The notes beneath the pieces are model-generated. The model had not been told where the DNA came from and made no database searches. It saw only the letters and a list, made by a program, of their open reading frames with translations. A stretch of DNA of 64,000 nt, taken from positions 1 through 64,000 of the forward strand of contig NZ_AUUU01000065.1 of the NCBI RefSeq assembly GCF_002760435.1, read 5' to 3'. A program made the translations under genes and the position numbers. The stretch comes from Clostridium sp. LS. GTDB taxonomy: Bacteria > Bacillota > Clostridia > Clostridiales > Clostridiaceae. This document shows, piece by piece, positions 27,747 through 37,233 of this stretch. How positions within the stretch are numbered: the stretch's first letter is position 1; every line of letters starts with the position of its first letter.

Positions 27747-28829
27747 TTATTTATTTTCTTCTTCGAATTTCTTCATGAACTCAACTAAAGCTTTAACACC
27801 TTCTGTTGGCATAGCGTTATATATACTTGCTCTCATACCACCAACAGTTCTGTGCCCTTTTAAGTTTTCAAATCCTGCTGCTTTAGCTTCTTTTACAAAT
27901 TTAGCGTCTAATTCATCTGAACCAGTTACGAATGGCACGTTCATTAGAGAACGGTCTTTCTTTACAACTGTTCCTTTGAACATGCTGCTTGAATCTAAAT
28001 AATTATATAATATAGCAGCCTTTTCTTCGTTAATTTTCTTCATTGCTTCTAAGCCGCCTTTATTTTTAACCCAATTAAATACTTTTCCACAGATATATAT
28101 TCCATATGCTGGTGGTGTATTATATAATGAATTGTTATCTGCATGAATCTTGTATCTTAACATAGTTGGAGTACCTGGTAATACATCGTCAGTAATTAAA
28201 TCTTCACGGATTATTACTACTACAACTCCAGCTGGTCCTGCATTCTTTTGAACTCCTGCAAAAATCAACCCATATTTAGTTACATCTACTGGTTCTGATA
28301 AGAAATCAGATGACATATCAGCTACTAATATCTTTTCTCCTACTTCTGGAAGATCGTTATATTTAGTTCCATAGATTGTATTGTTATGACATATGTAAAC
28401 ATAGTCTGCATCATCTGAAATTTTTAAATCTTTTAAATCTGGTATATATGAGAAAGTTTTGTCTTCTGAAGAAGCTAATATATTAACTTTCCCAAATATT
28501 TTTGCTTCTGATGCTGCCTTTTTAGCCCATTGCCCTGTAATAATATGATCTACAACTTTATTCTTCATTAAATTCATTGGAATCATTGCAAATTGTTGTG
28601 ATGCCCCACCTTGAAGGAATAAAACCTTATAGTTATCTGGAATATTCATTAATTCTCTTAATGTTTTTTCAGCATCTGTGATGATTCCTTCGAACGCTTT
28701 AGAACGATGACTCATCTCCATTACTGACATCCCAGTACCTTTGTAATCTAACATTTCCTCTGCTGCTTCTTTAAGAACCTCTTCTGGCAATACAGCAGGT
28801 CCTGCTGAAAAATTATAAACTCTTGACAT
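27747..28829 (-). CDS. serC: Phosphoserine aminotransferase
   Basis: 360 residues, a class V PLP aminotransferase. Typical SerC sequence: RVYNFSAGPAVLPEEVLKEA, EMSHRSKAFE, FLQGGASQQFAMIP and the PLP-lysine region FAGVQKNAGPAGV, ending with HRTVGGMRASIYNAMP. It makes phosphoserine from 3-phosphohydroxypyruvate and glutamate. GGGGGC lies 7 nt before ATG. No serA or serB is adjacent, so serine synthesis is not clustered here. Confidence 0.97.
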   Translation of the reverse strand: MSRVYNFSAGPAVLPEEVLKEAAEEMLDYKGTGMSVMEMSHRSKAFEGIITDAEKTLRELMNIPDNYKVLFLQGGASQQFAMIPMNLMKNKVVDHIITGQWAKKAASEAKIFGKVNILASSEDKTFSYIPDLKDLKISDDADYVYICHNNTIYGTKYNDLPEVGEKILVADMSSDFLSEPVDVTKYGLIFAGVQKNAGPAGVVVVIIREDLITDDVLPGTPTMLRYKIHADNNSLYNTPPAYGIYICGKVFNWVKNKGGLEAMKKINEEKAAILYNYLDSSSMFKGTVVKKDRSLMNVPFVTGSDELDAKFVKEAKAAGFENLKGHRTVGGMRASIYNAMPTEGVKALVEFMKKFEEENK

Positions 28830-29212
28830 TCAAAAAGCCCCCTTGTGATATTTTATTTGTAATCTATAATATTATAACACAATTTAATTATCAAGTAACA
28901 AATTTATCACCTATAATAACATAAAATTTTAAAATATTCCGAAATTAATATAATTTATTTTTTTAACTCTACTTTATTTACAGTATATTCTCTTAATGGT
29001 ACAACCATTTTACCCTTAATCAATCCAATTATATACAATTTTTATCACTTATTTTATAATATGACAATATCAATCATTTATAATGATATATTTTTTCCTA
29101 TAATACTATAAATTCACCAGTTTTGCTGGTATACTACTATTATATACAATATACCAATTGCAAATTATGTTGTAAATTGTACTATAACCAAACACTTGAG
29201 GAGACGATAACA
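28830..29212. other. Divergent intergenic region between serC and the HD-GYP gene
   Basis: 383 bp, very AT-rich. A TATAAT-like -10 facing serC lies at 28871-28876, but its best -35 is badly spaced. A small hairpin ACCAG/CTGGT occurs near 29118-29132. No riboswitch or small ORF is recognised. Confidence 0.45.
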
Positions 29213-30298
29213 ATGAGATTAGTTCCAATTGAATGTGTAAAGCCAAATACAACTATTGGCAAAACATTATATGATGCTGATGGAAGAGTATTAGTAAGAG
29301 CCGGAGTAATTCTAAGTGAAAGAATTATTTCTAAGATAAGAGATATTAATATTCTATCAATATATGTTATTGACGAATATAGTTCTGAGGAAATTGAAGA
29401 TATTATTAAACCCGAATTAAGGCAAAAGGCTATTCTAACAATAAAGGAAGCCTTCTCTAATATAAATAGACTTACAGTCGCTGATAAATTCTCTAAAAAG
29501 GAGTCTATGTATTTTAATAGTATAGAAAATATGGCTGAAGATTTAATTGAAAACGTGTTAAATAATAATGGTGTATTACTTTCACTGGTAGATATAAGAA
29601 GTATGGATAACTATGTCTATTCACATTCCGTAAATGTCGCTGTAATATCACTTGTTCTGGGCATGACTTTAAAACTTCCAAAAAGGCAATTACAATCCCT
29701 ATGCATTGGTGCTTTGCTCCATGACGTCGGTAAGTCATTTATTCCCAGGGAAATTCTCATGAAAGAGGAAGAATTAACATCAGAAGAAGTTCAAAAGCTA
29801 AAACAACATTCAGCTTTAGGATATAAATATCTGTCAGATTCGTACAATCTAAGTGCTGCTAGTAAAATAATAGCATTGCAACATCATGAAAGACCTGACG
29901 GATTAGGATATCCAAATGGCTTGTTAAATGATGAAATAAATATGTTGAGTAAAATTGTTAGCATAGCTAATGCATATGACACCTTGTCTACAGGCAGACC
30001 CAATAAAAAGGCACTATTTCCAAGTGATGTTTTAGAATATTTAATGTCTAATGCAGGTAAAATATTTGATTATGATATAGTCAATACTTTTTGTAAAATA
30101 GTAATACCATTTTCTAAGGGTACTCTGGTTGAACTTAGCAATGGCGATGTAGCTGTAGTACAAGAAACTCTGCCTAACTTTCCTCTAAGACCTATTGTAA
30201 AAATTCTAAAGAGCGCAAACTCAGATATAATAAATGAAGAAATTAATTTAATACACGAAACTTCTATAGTTATAACAAAGATAAGATATGAAATATAA
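29213..30298 (+). CDS. HD-GYP domain protein, probable cyclic-di-GMP phosphodiesterase
   Basis: 361 residues from ATG 29213, set by GAGGAGA about 8 nt upstream; the longer frame back to 29123 has no site. The N-terminal about 120 residues are a small beta-rich domain that begins MRLVPIECVKPNTTIGKTLY. The HD-GYP domain follows with SHSVNVAVIS, LLHDVGKSFIP, HHERPDGLGYPNGL and IVSIANAYDTLSTGRP. The metal ligands and the GYP motif are intact, so c-di-GMP hydrolysis is plausible. It is followed by a glycosyltransferase gene. Confidence 0.85.
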   Translation: MRLVPIECVKPNTTIGKTLYDADGRVLVRAGVILSERIISKIRDINILSIYVIDEYSSEEIEDIIKPELRQKAILTIKEAFSNINRLTVADKFSKKESMYFNSIENMAEDLIENVLNNNGVLLSLVDIRSMDNYVYSHSVNVAVISLVLGMTLKLPKRQLQSLCIGALLHDVGKSFIPREILMKEEELTSEEVQKLKQHSALGYKYLSDSYNLSAASKIIALQHHERPDGLGYPNGLLNDEINMLSKIVSIANAYDTLSTGRPNKKALFPSDVLEYLMSNAGKIFDYDIVNTFCKIVIPFSKGTLVELSNGDVAVVQETLPNFPLRPIVKILKSANSDIINEEINLIHETSIVITKIRYEI

Positions 30299-30355
30299 AA
30301 AATACCTTTTTAATTTAAGTAAATATTGGGTACAATATTTATTGGAGGTGATTTT

Positions 30356-31321
30356 ATGAAAGATATATTATATCTTGTAATTCCTTGTTATAACGAAGAA
30401 GAAGTTTTACATGAAACAGCTAAAAGATTATTAGAGAAAATCAATACTATGATTTCAAATAATCTTATTTCTAATAAAAGCAAAATACTATTTGTTAATG
30501 ATGGTTCAAAAGATAATACTTGGAGCATAATTAACGAACTTAATATGACTAATAATATATTCTCTGGTATAAACTTATCTAGAAACAGAGGCCACCAAAA
30601 CGCTTTGCTTGCAGGTCTTATGATTTCCAAAGAATATTGTGATATGTCCATATCCTTAGATGCTGATTTACAGGATGATGTAGATGTTATAGATAAATTT
30701 GTGGAACAATATCATCATGGATGTGATATAGTCTACGGAGTAAGATCCTCAAGACAAACAGATACTTTTTTTAAAAGAGCTACTGCATTAATCTTTTATA
30801 AACTTATGAGTAAACTTGGTGTCGATATGGTTTATAATCATGCTGATTATCGCCTTATGAGCAAGCGTGCTTTAGAAGGATTAAGCGAATACAAAGAAGT
30901 AAATTTATTTCTTAGGGGTATGGTTCCTCTAATAGGCTATAAATACTCTATTGTTGAATATGAACGCCACGAAAGGTATGCTGGTGAATCCAAATACCCA
31001 TTAAAAAAAATGATTGCTTTCGCCTTAGATGGAATTACTTCTCTTAGCATTAAACCAATACGAATAATAACATGCCTTGGTTTTACAATATTTTTTGTTG
31101 GTGGATTAGCTCTAATATATTCCCTAATAGTAAATTTTTTGGGCAAAACCGTGACCGGTTGGACATCATTAACACTTTCCATTTGGACCCTTGGCGGAAT
31201 ACAGCTTTTATCTCTTGGGGTTATAGGGGAATATATAGGTAAGATATATAATGAAACTAAGAGAAGGCCAAGATTTATTATTGCAGATAAACTAATTGAT
31301 AGCAATGAAAAGGATAATTAG
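30356..31321 (+). CDS. Family 2 glycosyltransferase, GtrB/DPM1-like
   Basis: 321 residues from ATG 30356 (GGAGGTGA upstream; an ATG ten codons earlier is less likely). The N-terminal GT2 domain has LVIPCYNEEEV, FVNDGSKDNTW, SRNRGHQNALLAG and SLDADLQDD (DXD). Two C-terminal membrane helices lie at about 235-257 and 268-290. These enzymes move a sugar from a nucleotide donor to undecaprenyl phosphate. The gene for a GtrA flippase follows within 6 bp, completing the usual pair; the third, glycan-attaching gene is not here. Confidence 0.9.
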   Translation: MKDILYLVIPCYNEEEVLHETAKRLLEKINTMISNNLISNKSKILFVNDGSKDNTWSIINELNMTNNIFSGINLSRNRGHQNALLAGLMISKEYCDMSISLDADLQDDVDVIDKFVEQYHHGCDIVYGVRSSRQTDTFFKRATALIFYKLMSKLGVDMVYNHADYRLMSKRALEGLSEYKEVNLFLRGMVPLIGYKYSIVEYERHERYAGESKYPLKKMIAFALDGITSLSIKPIRIITCLGFTIFFVGGLALIYSLIVNFLGKTVTGWTSLTLSIWTLGGIQLLSLGVIGEYIGKIYNETKRRPRFIIADKLIDSNEKDN

Positions 31322-31326
31322 AAGTT

Positions 31327-31725
31327 ATGGATACTATATTACAAAAATTTAAAGAAACTTTCATTTCGAAACAGTTTATTTTTTTTATTATAATAGGAAT
31401 TATTAATACTTTTAACGGAACTGTTTTTTCATATATATTTTCTAATTTCCTAAGCGCTAACATTGCTTTTTTACCCGGATATATTTCTGGGCTAATTATA
31501 TCATATATACTAAACAGCTTTATAACATTTAAAGAGAAACTTGAACTAAAAAAATTTATTAGGTTTACTATATCTTCTATTCCAAATTTTATTATTCAAT
31601 ATATTGTTGTAATAATTTGCACTACTATGGGTTTACACAAACTTTTTGCTTATATGTTAGCTGCAATTATTGGCGTTCCTGTCACCTTCTTGCTTGTGAA
31701 ATTCTTTGCTTTCAATAATAAGTAA
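31327..31725 (+). CDS. GtrA-family membrane protein
   Basis: 132 residues with four membrane helices, PF04138 pattern: FIIIGIINTFNGTVFSYIFS, FLPGYISGLIISYILNSFIT and FKEKLELKKFIRFTIS. It is proposed to flip the undecaprenyl-linked sugar made by the upstream enzyme. The upstream glycosyltransferase stops 5 bp before, so they form an operon that ends at a strong hairpin. Confidence 0.87.
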   Translation: MDTILQKFKETFISKQFIFFIIIGIINTFNGTVFSYIFSNFLSANIAFLPGYISGLIISYILNSFITFKEKLELKKFIRFTISSIPNFIIQYIVVIICTTMGLHKLFAYMLAAIIGVPVTFLLVKFFAFNNK

Positions 31726-31728
31726 AAA

Positions 31729-31775
31729 ATGCACTAATAAGGCATAGCCTTATAATCTATGCCTTATCAGTGCAT
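31729..31775. terminator. Bidirectional terminator between gtrA and the small minus-strand gene
   Basis: Stem GCACTAATAAGGCATAG (31731-31747) / CTATGCCTTATCAGTGC (31757-31773) with a 9-nt loop and, on the plus strand, ATTTTTC. The minus side carries ATTTTTTACT. It contains the stop codon of the convergent 72-residue ORF. Confidence 0.88.
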
Positions 31776-31985
31776 TTTTCTATTAATAGATTTTTTTATT
31801 GCTTCAGATATATTAGCATTAATACTGGATGCAGATATAATCCCTTGTTTCTTAAGCTCCTGTACATCTTTATACACTTCACCAAAAGATTTTTTTATTT
31901 TTTTAACTTTCCTATCCTTAAAAAACAATTTTCTCCTCGTATATTTATATTTATGTATTTCCTTATTACTTATTATAATTACCAT
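31767..31985 (-). CDS. Small basic protein of unknown function
   Basis: 72 residues, rich in Lys, Arg and Ile: VIIISNKEIHKYKYTRRKLF, then KKIKKSFGEVYKDVQELKKQ. A good AGGAGAGGG site lies about 7 nt before ATG. The stop lies inside the terminator hairpin shared with gtrA. No family is recognised; the size and charge could suit a nucleic-acid-binding protein, but nothing more can be said. Confidence 0.5.
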   Translation of the reverse strand: MVIIISNKEIHKYKYTRRKLFFKDRKVKKIKKSFGEVYKDVQELKKQGIISASSINANISEAIKKSINRKMH

Positions 31986-32116
31986 GGGAATCCCTCTCCT
32001 GAAAATATTAACCTCATGGTAAATTTATCGTGATAAACATATTACTCTTTATCTCTTTTAAGTAAATAACTGTAATAATTTATTGAATTATTTATTTAGG
32101 TATATTATATTTTTAT

Positions 32117-32728
32117 TTATTTTTTAGAAATATATTTGTTACCCTTTATATAAAATCTCCAAGGAAAATCTACTGCTTCTTCTGCATAATCAATTCCAAC
32201 TCGTTTAGTTTCAACTATTTCAAACTTCTCATTTTCTCCATCTTCAATATAAATATCTCCGGTCTCATAAAGTTTTTTATAATTATCTGATTTATCAATT
32301 GAATAAGCTAAGCATAATTTTGAAGGACCATTTGAAATTGCTTTTTTTTTAGTTTCCGATAACTCTTCATAGTTTTGACTAAATCTTTTTTTAGCTAAAT
32401 AATCAAATTCATTTAATGGCTCAAATGCTCTTATTAGAACTCCTTCTCCTTTATCTTCAAGTCCGCTTATCACATTAAAGCAAAAATATTTACCATAAAT
32501 AAAAAATATATATGCAATTCCCCCCTCTCTAAATAAAGGTTCTGTTCTCTCAGTTCGTCTCCCATTATAAGCGTGAGATGCTTTATCTACCTCTCCTATA
32601 TAAGCCTCTGTTTCAACAATTTTGGCCTTTAAAGTCACATTATCAACAGTTCTTACAACAACTTTTCCTAAAAGTTCTTTAGCTAAACTTAGTGCACCTT
32701 GTTTATAAAATTCTTTATCTAAAATCAA
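32117..32728 (-). CDS. 3-methyladenine DNA glycosylase, AAG/Mpg family
   Basis: 203 residues. AAG-family features: ELLGKVVVR, the active-site segment [20 protein letters not shown], then [20 protein letters not shown] and VLIRAFEPL. It excises alkylated and deaminated purines. The start is TTG at 32726-32728 with GGGTGA about 7 nt upstream, a weak site; no in-frame ATG is nearby. It is a single-gene unit. Confidence 0.92.
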   Translation of the reverse strand: MILDKEFYKQGALSLAKELLGKVVVRTVDNVTLKAKIVETEAYIGEVDKASHAYNGRRTERTEPLFREGGIAYIFFIYGKYFCFNVISGLEDKGEGVLIRAFEPLNEFDYLAKKRFSQNYEELSETKKKAISNGPSKLCLAYSIDKSDNYKKLYETGDIYIEDGENEKFEIVETKRVGIDYAEEAVDFPWRFYIKGNKYISKK

Positions 32729-32883
32729 AATTCATTCACCCAACTTTCAATATAAATCATATTATTTATATTGTGAAATGTTCAAGGTTTTTATTATTAA
32801 AAAATTATCCACATTTTCTAAATTTAATCCACAGATTTTCTGTTAATAATCCAAGTTTGTGGATAATCTTTAGCTGTAATATA

Positions 32884-33393
32884 TTAATATTTTAAAATTA
32901 TTATTTTTCCCTCTTTCAAAGTTTTGTTCACATCTATTATTCTTTGGTTTGTTGAGCCTCTAAATCTAAGTCCATCTTGAGTCTTATTCTCCTCAAATTT
33001 TCCATCTACAAGAACATCAATATTTTCTAATAATTCACGCCACCCCTCTCTCTTATCAATATTCTCTGTAATATATTCAAAAGTATATCCGGTATAACTC
33101 CAAATATTTAACGCTCTCTTTCTAAATTCTTTTGCCATATAAGCAAATTTATCAGCTTGCTCCCATGGATCTCCACCGCTAAACGTAACACCTTTTATAA
33201 TTGGATTATTTATTGTATCTTCAATTAGCTCATCTATACCCTTTTCTTCTCCACCATTAAAATTATGAGTATCTGGATTAAAACATCCTTTGCAATTATG
33301 CTTACAGCCTTGTGCAAAAAATACTCTTCTTATTCCTGGACCATTAACTAAACTTTCATATGCTATTCCAGACAGCCTTATAGTCTTTTTCAT
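32884..33393 (-). CDS. nrdG: Anaerobic ribonucleotide reductase activase
   Basis: 169 residues, radical SAM. The iron-sulfur Cys triad is CKHNCKGC (Cys30, 34, 37), the CxxxCxxC form; TFSGGDPWEQ and IWSYTGYTFE are the SAM and activase motifs. It makes the glycyl radical of NrdD. The ribosome site is weak (AAGAAGTG). Unusually, two TCA-type genes separate it from nrdD, and a terminator lies between it and the aconitase gene. Confidence 0.95.
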   Translation of the reverse strand: MKKTIRLSGIAYESLVNGPGIRRVFFAQGCKHNCKGCFNPDTHNFNGGEEKGIDELIEDTINNPIIKGVTFSGGDPWEQADKFAYMAKEFRKRALNIWSYTGYTFEYITENIDKREGWRELLENIDVLVDGKFEENKTQDGLRFRGSTNQRIIDVNKTLKEGKIIILKY

Positions 33394-33559
33394 TTAAATG
33401 CACTTCTTTCTGACTAGATTATATTATTATATTAGAAATTGTTTATTTATAAATTATAACTTAATGATAAATGTACTTTCAAATTAAAATACATTAATTA
33501 TCATAGTATAGTAACTAATTAAATTAAATCTAAATTATAATTGAGGTTCTTATATTAAA

Positions 33560-33598
33560 AAAGCGCAGAAATTCTATTTGTATGAATTCCTGCGCTTT
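33560..33598 (-). terminator. Terminator of the aconitase gene
   Basis: Stem AAAGCGCAGAAATTC / GAATTCCTGCGCTTT with one mismatch and a 9-nt loop, then TTTAATATAAG on the minus strand. It is 20 bp beyond the stop. Confidence 0.85.
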
Positions 33599-33617
33599 AA
33601 AAATACTTTATCTTAAA

Positions 33618-35540
33618 TTAGCTATTTGCTTTTACGTAATTAAGTCTTCCGCCTTCTTTAATAACAGCAATTTCTTTTTCTGTTAAATCAACTGTTGCTT
33701 CAAACTCAGTTCCTTTAGTTAAGTTCTTAACTTTTACTACTCCTGATTCTAAAGCAGCTTGGATGTTTTCCATCTTCAAGTCATCAACTAAATCAATCTT
33801 GTCATAATCAGCTTCATTCTTAAATTCCATTGGAACTATTCCATTGTTTATTAAGTTAGCTTTATGAATTCTAGCAAATGACTTAGCTATAACAGCTTTA
33901 ACGCCTAAGTATAAAGGTGCAAGTGCCGCATGCTCTCTACTTGAACCTTGACCATAGTTTCCTCCAGCAATTATAAATCCACCATTAAATTCCTTAGCTC
34001 TCTTAGGGAATTCTGTATCGACTGTGTTAAAGCAGTATTCTGCAAGGTAAGGTATATTTGATCTAAATGGTAATAACTTTGAGTTTGAAGGCATAATGTG
34101 GTCTGTTGTAATATTATCTTCAACTTTTATTAACACTTTACCATCTAATTCTTCAGCTAACGGCTTACTTACTGGGAATGGCTTAATATTTGGTCCTCTA
34201 ACAACTTCAACTTCAGCATTTGTTGGTGCTGGCGCTAAAATCATTGAGTCATCTATTAAGAATTCCTTAGGCATATCTATTGTTAAATCTACATCCACTT
34301 CTGTTGGATCAGTTAAAACTCCATTTATAGCTGAAACTGCAGCAGTTTCAGGACTTACTATATATATTTGTGCTGATAATGTTCCACTTCTACCATAGAA
34401 ATTTCTATTTACAGTTCTAAGTGAAATCGCATCAGTTCCAGGTGATTGTCCCATACCAATACATGGTCCACAACCATTCTCAAGTATTCTTGCTCCTGAG
34501 CTGATTATATCTGCTAATGCACCGTTTCTAGCTATCATTTCCATAACTTGTCTTGATCCAGGTCCTATTACTAAGCTAACATCTGGATGTACTTTTTTAC
34601 CTTTAAGTATCTTAGCAACCTTCATTAAATCTTCATAAGAAGAGTTAGTACAGCTTCCTATAACTACTTGGTCAACTTTAATCTTACCAACTTCACTAAC
34701 TTTAGCTACGTTATCTGGACTATGTGGCTTAGCTGTAAGTGGAGTTAATTCACTTAAATTAATTGTCACTACTTCATCATATACAGCATCTGCATCTGGT
34801 TTAAATTCTATCCAATCTTGTTCTCTTCCTTGTGCTTTAAAGAATTCTAAAGTTCTTTCATCACTTGGGAAAATTGAAGTTGTAGCTCCAAGTTCTGCTC
34901 CCATGTTAGTTATAGTAGCTCTTTCTGGAACTGAAAGTGTTTTAACACCTTCACCAGCGTATTCAAATACTTTTCCTACTCCGCCTTTAACAGTTAATAT
35001 TCTTAATACTTCTAATATAACGTCTTTAGCTGCTACCATTTTATTTAACTTTCCAGTAAGTTCAATTTTAACTACCTTAGGAGTATTAATATTGTAAGCT
35101 CCGCCTCCCATAGCTAGAGCAACGTCTAATCCACCTGCACCCATAGCAAGCATACCAACACCACCAGCTGTTGGCGTATGACTATCTGAACCTATTAATG
35201 TATCTCCTGGAGTTGAAAATCTTTCTAAAAAGATTTGATGGCATATTCCATTACCTGGTTTTGAGAAATAAACCCCATATTTAGATGCAACTGTTTGGAT
35301 AAACTTATGGTCATCTGCATTTTCAAAACCTTGCTGTAACATATTATGATCGATAAATGCTACTGATTTTTTTGTCTTTACTCTATCTATTCCCATAGCT
35401 TCTAACTGAAGATATGCCATAGTTCCTGTTGAATCTTGAGTTAAAGTCTGATCTATCTTTAATGCAATAGGCTCTCCTGCTTTTAATTCACCTTCAACAA
35501 TGTGACTTTTTAAAATTTTATAAACTAAATTATCTCCCAA
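33618..35540 (-). CDS. Aconitate hydratase, short (about 640-residue) type
   Basis: 640 residues. The first two-thirds are the aconitase [4Fe-4S] core, with VIGSCTNSS and ENGCGPCIGMGQSPG carrying the three cluster Cys. The C-terminal swivel domain has NYGQGSSREHAALAP. The length and joined swivel match the short 'Aquifex-type' aconitase rather than LeuC (no swivel) or the 900-residue AcnA. It interconverts citrate and isocitrate; acting on homocitrate is the alternative. The start is TTG with GGAGG upstream. It lies 25 bp downstream of the synthase gene, clearly one operon. Confidence 0.88.
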   Translation of the reverse strand: MGDNLVYKILKSHIVEGELKAGEPIALKIDQTLTQDSTGTMAYLQLEAMGIDRVKTKKSVAFIDHNMLQQGFENADDHKFIQTVASKYGVYFSKPGNGICHQIFLERFSTPGDTLIGSDSHTPTAGGVGMLAMGAGGLDVALAMGGGAYNINTPKVVKIELTGKLNKMVAAKDVILEVLRILTVKGGVGKVFEYAGEGVKTLSVPERATITNMGAELGATTSIFPSDERTLEFFKAQGREQDWIEFKPDADAVYDEVVTINLSELTPLTAKPHSPDNVAKVSEVGKIKVDQVVIGSCTNSSYEDLMKVAKILKGKKVHPDVSLVIGPGSRQVMEMIARNGALADIISSGARILENGCGPCIGMGQSPGTDAISLRTVNRNFYGRSGTLSAQIYIVSPETAAVSAINGVLTDPTEVDVDLTIDMPKEFLIDDSMILAPAPTNAEVEVVRGPNIKPFPVSKPLAEELDGKVLIKVEDNITTDHIMPSNSKLLPFRSNIPYLAEYCFNTVDTEFPKRAKEFNGGFIIAGGNYGQGSSREHAALAPLYLGVKAVIAKSFARIHKANLINNGIVPMEFKNEADYDKIDLVDDLKMENIQAALESGVVKVKNLTKGTEFEATVDLTEKEIAVIKEGGRLNYVKANS

Positions 35541-35565
35541 TTTGTTTTCCTCCTATTTCTACTGT

Positions 35566-36726
35566 TTATTTTTCTTCCAAGTGTCTATGATATTCTTGAT
35601 ATAATTGAACTACTTCCTTATCGAATAAAGATCTCTTTAATCTTACTGATGTAGCTCTTACTAGTTCTAATATTCCTTGTGCTTCCTCATCTGTAAGCTC
35701 AATATTATACTCCTTGAATTTATTTACAACTGCCGCTCTCCCTGAGTGCTTTCCTATAACAATTTGTCTTTCTAGTCCAACTATTGATGGGTCAAAAGCT
35801 TCATAATTTTTAGGATCCTTTATTGCTCCATCCGCATGGATGCCAGATTCGTGTGCAAACATGTTTGTACCAACAATTGCTTTCCATATAGGAAGATCTC
35901 TTCCTGAAGCTCTTGATACATATTCTGATACTTCTCTAAACATTTGAGTGTTTATTTCTTCACCTTTATAGCCATAAACAAGCATTAAAGCCATTATAAC
36001 TTCTTCTAACGCTGCGTTACCAGCTCTTTCTCCAAGACCATTTACTGTTACTCCAACATGCGATGCTCCACCCTTAATACCAGCTACTGCATTTGCTGTT
36101 GCCATTCCAAAGTCATTGTGAGTATGCATTTCTATATCAAAATTAGTCTTATCATATATATATTTAATATCATCTCTAATTCCGAATGGCTCTTTGATTC
36201 CAACAGTATCACAATATCTAAATCTATTAGCCCCTGCTTGCTTAGCTGCATTAATAAATTCAACTAAGAAATCTTTATCAGCTCTTGACGCATCTTCCCC
36301 ATTAACAGATACATAAAGACCATTTTTCTTTGCAAATTCTACGGATTTAACCATGTTTTCCAATACCCATTCTCTAGATGTCTTAAGCTTATGCTGAATG
36401 TGTATATCTGATACTGATATAGATATAGCTACTGAATCAACTCCGCAATCTATTGATTGCTCTATATCGCTAATTACAGCTCTATTCCATGCCATTATAC
36501 TAGATTTTAAATTTCTTTTCACTATTTTTTTTATAGCCTCTTTTTCGTCGCCACCCATTGTAGGTATTCCTACTTCTAGTTGATCAACACCTAAATCACT
36601 TAACATTTGAGCTATCACTATTTTTTCATCATTAGCGAAAACTACGCCTGCTGTTTGCTCACCATCCCTAAGAGTGGTATCTACTATAGTAACCTTTTTG
36701 TTAGTTTTCAAATTACTAACTGCCAT
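35566..36726 (-). CDS. Homocitrate synthase-like enzyme, candidate Re-citrate synthase
   Basis: 386 residues, DRE-TIM metallolyase fold: VDTTLRDGEQTAGVVF (metal and acyl-CoA site), EMHTHNDFGMATANAVAG (metal His pair), GLGERAGNAALEEV and the C-terminal HSGIHADGA-like ESGIHADG. By similarity it would be called NifV homocitrate synthase. In C. kluyveri and C. acetobutylicum, a homologue next to aconitase is a Re-type citrate synthase. The adjacent aconitase here makes that the better guess. No leucine regulatory domain is present, so LeuA is unlikely. GGGGGG precedes ATG. Confidence 0.82.
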   Translation of the reverse strand: MAVSNLKTNKKVTIVDTTLRDGEQTAGVVFANDEKIVIAQMLSDLGVDQLEVGIPTMGGDEKEAIKKIVKRNLKSSIMAWNRAVISDIEQSIDCGVDSVAISISVSDIHIQHKLKTSREWVLENMVKSVEFAKKNGLYVSVNGEDASRADKDFLVEFINAAKQAGANRFRYCDTVGIKEPFGIRDDIKYIYDKTNFDIEMHTHNDFGMATANAVAGIKGGASHVGVTVNGLGERAGNAALEEVIMALMLVYGYKGEEINTQMFREVSEYVSRASGRDLPIWKAIVGTNMFAHESGIHADGAIKDPKNYEAFDPSIVGLERQIVIGKHSGRAAVVNKFKEYNIELTDEEAQGILELVRATSVRLKRSLFDKEVVQLYQEYHRHLEEK

Positions 36727-37233
36727 TGCAATCCCCCCATTTATATTTTTAACTTATAGCTTAAAGCAATATTTCTAATAAAATAACAAATTTCATGTAT
36801 ATTTATAATATCATATAAGAGTAAAATTACACAAGCTCTATTTTCTTATTTTGCAATGAAATAGCATTTCTCCTTCAAGTAATTTTAAAAATCAACTAAT
36901 TTAAAGGAAAATCGTATATATTATTGCAAGTTTTTTTTCTAATATTGCAAGACTTTAACCAATTAAACTTTTACTCCATTAACAAATTTACGCTTTTTAT
37001 TTAGTATTTATACCAAATAGTTACACTAATTAAGTCAATAAATTACTTACAAGGGACATTTATCCCCCCTAATATATAGATATAAAAAACTATGCTAAAA
37101 TAAGTTTCGAACTGATGAGTTTTTTCTCTTATTTCAACATAGTTTATTTAAGTTAATGATTTTAGGTTAAAAATAATCATAGATTATTGCACTTTAGTTT
37201 AGATAATAATGATTACCTGCTTTAATATATATT
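36727..37233 (-). other. Leader region of the synthase-aconitase operon
   Basis: 507 bp with no ORF that has a ribosome site. It contains the nrdD terminator at its right end, a plausible promoter and three TTGCAA palindromes at 36851-36856, 36924-36929 and 36945-36950. The last two sit in the repeated context ATTGCAAG. The middle of the region has no recognisable riboswitch. Confidence 0.5.
37087..37145 (-). terminator. Terminator of nrdD
   Basis: Arms AAACTATGCTAAAATAAG (37087-37104) and CTTATTTCAACATAGTTT (37128-37145) pair with two G-U wobbles in the minus-strand RNA, followed by TTTTTTATA. Confidence 0.78.

Noticed and set aside
35566-36726. 2-isopropylmalate synthase (LeuA)
   Set aside because: The protein lacks the C-terminal leucine regulatory domain, and no leuB, leuC or leuD is near; the aconitase has its swivel domain attached, unlike LeuC.
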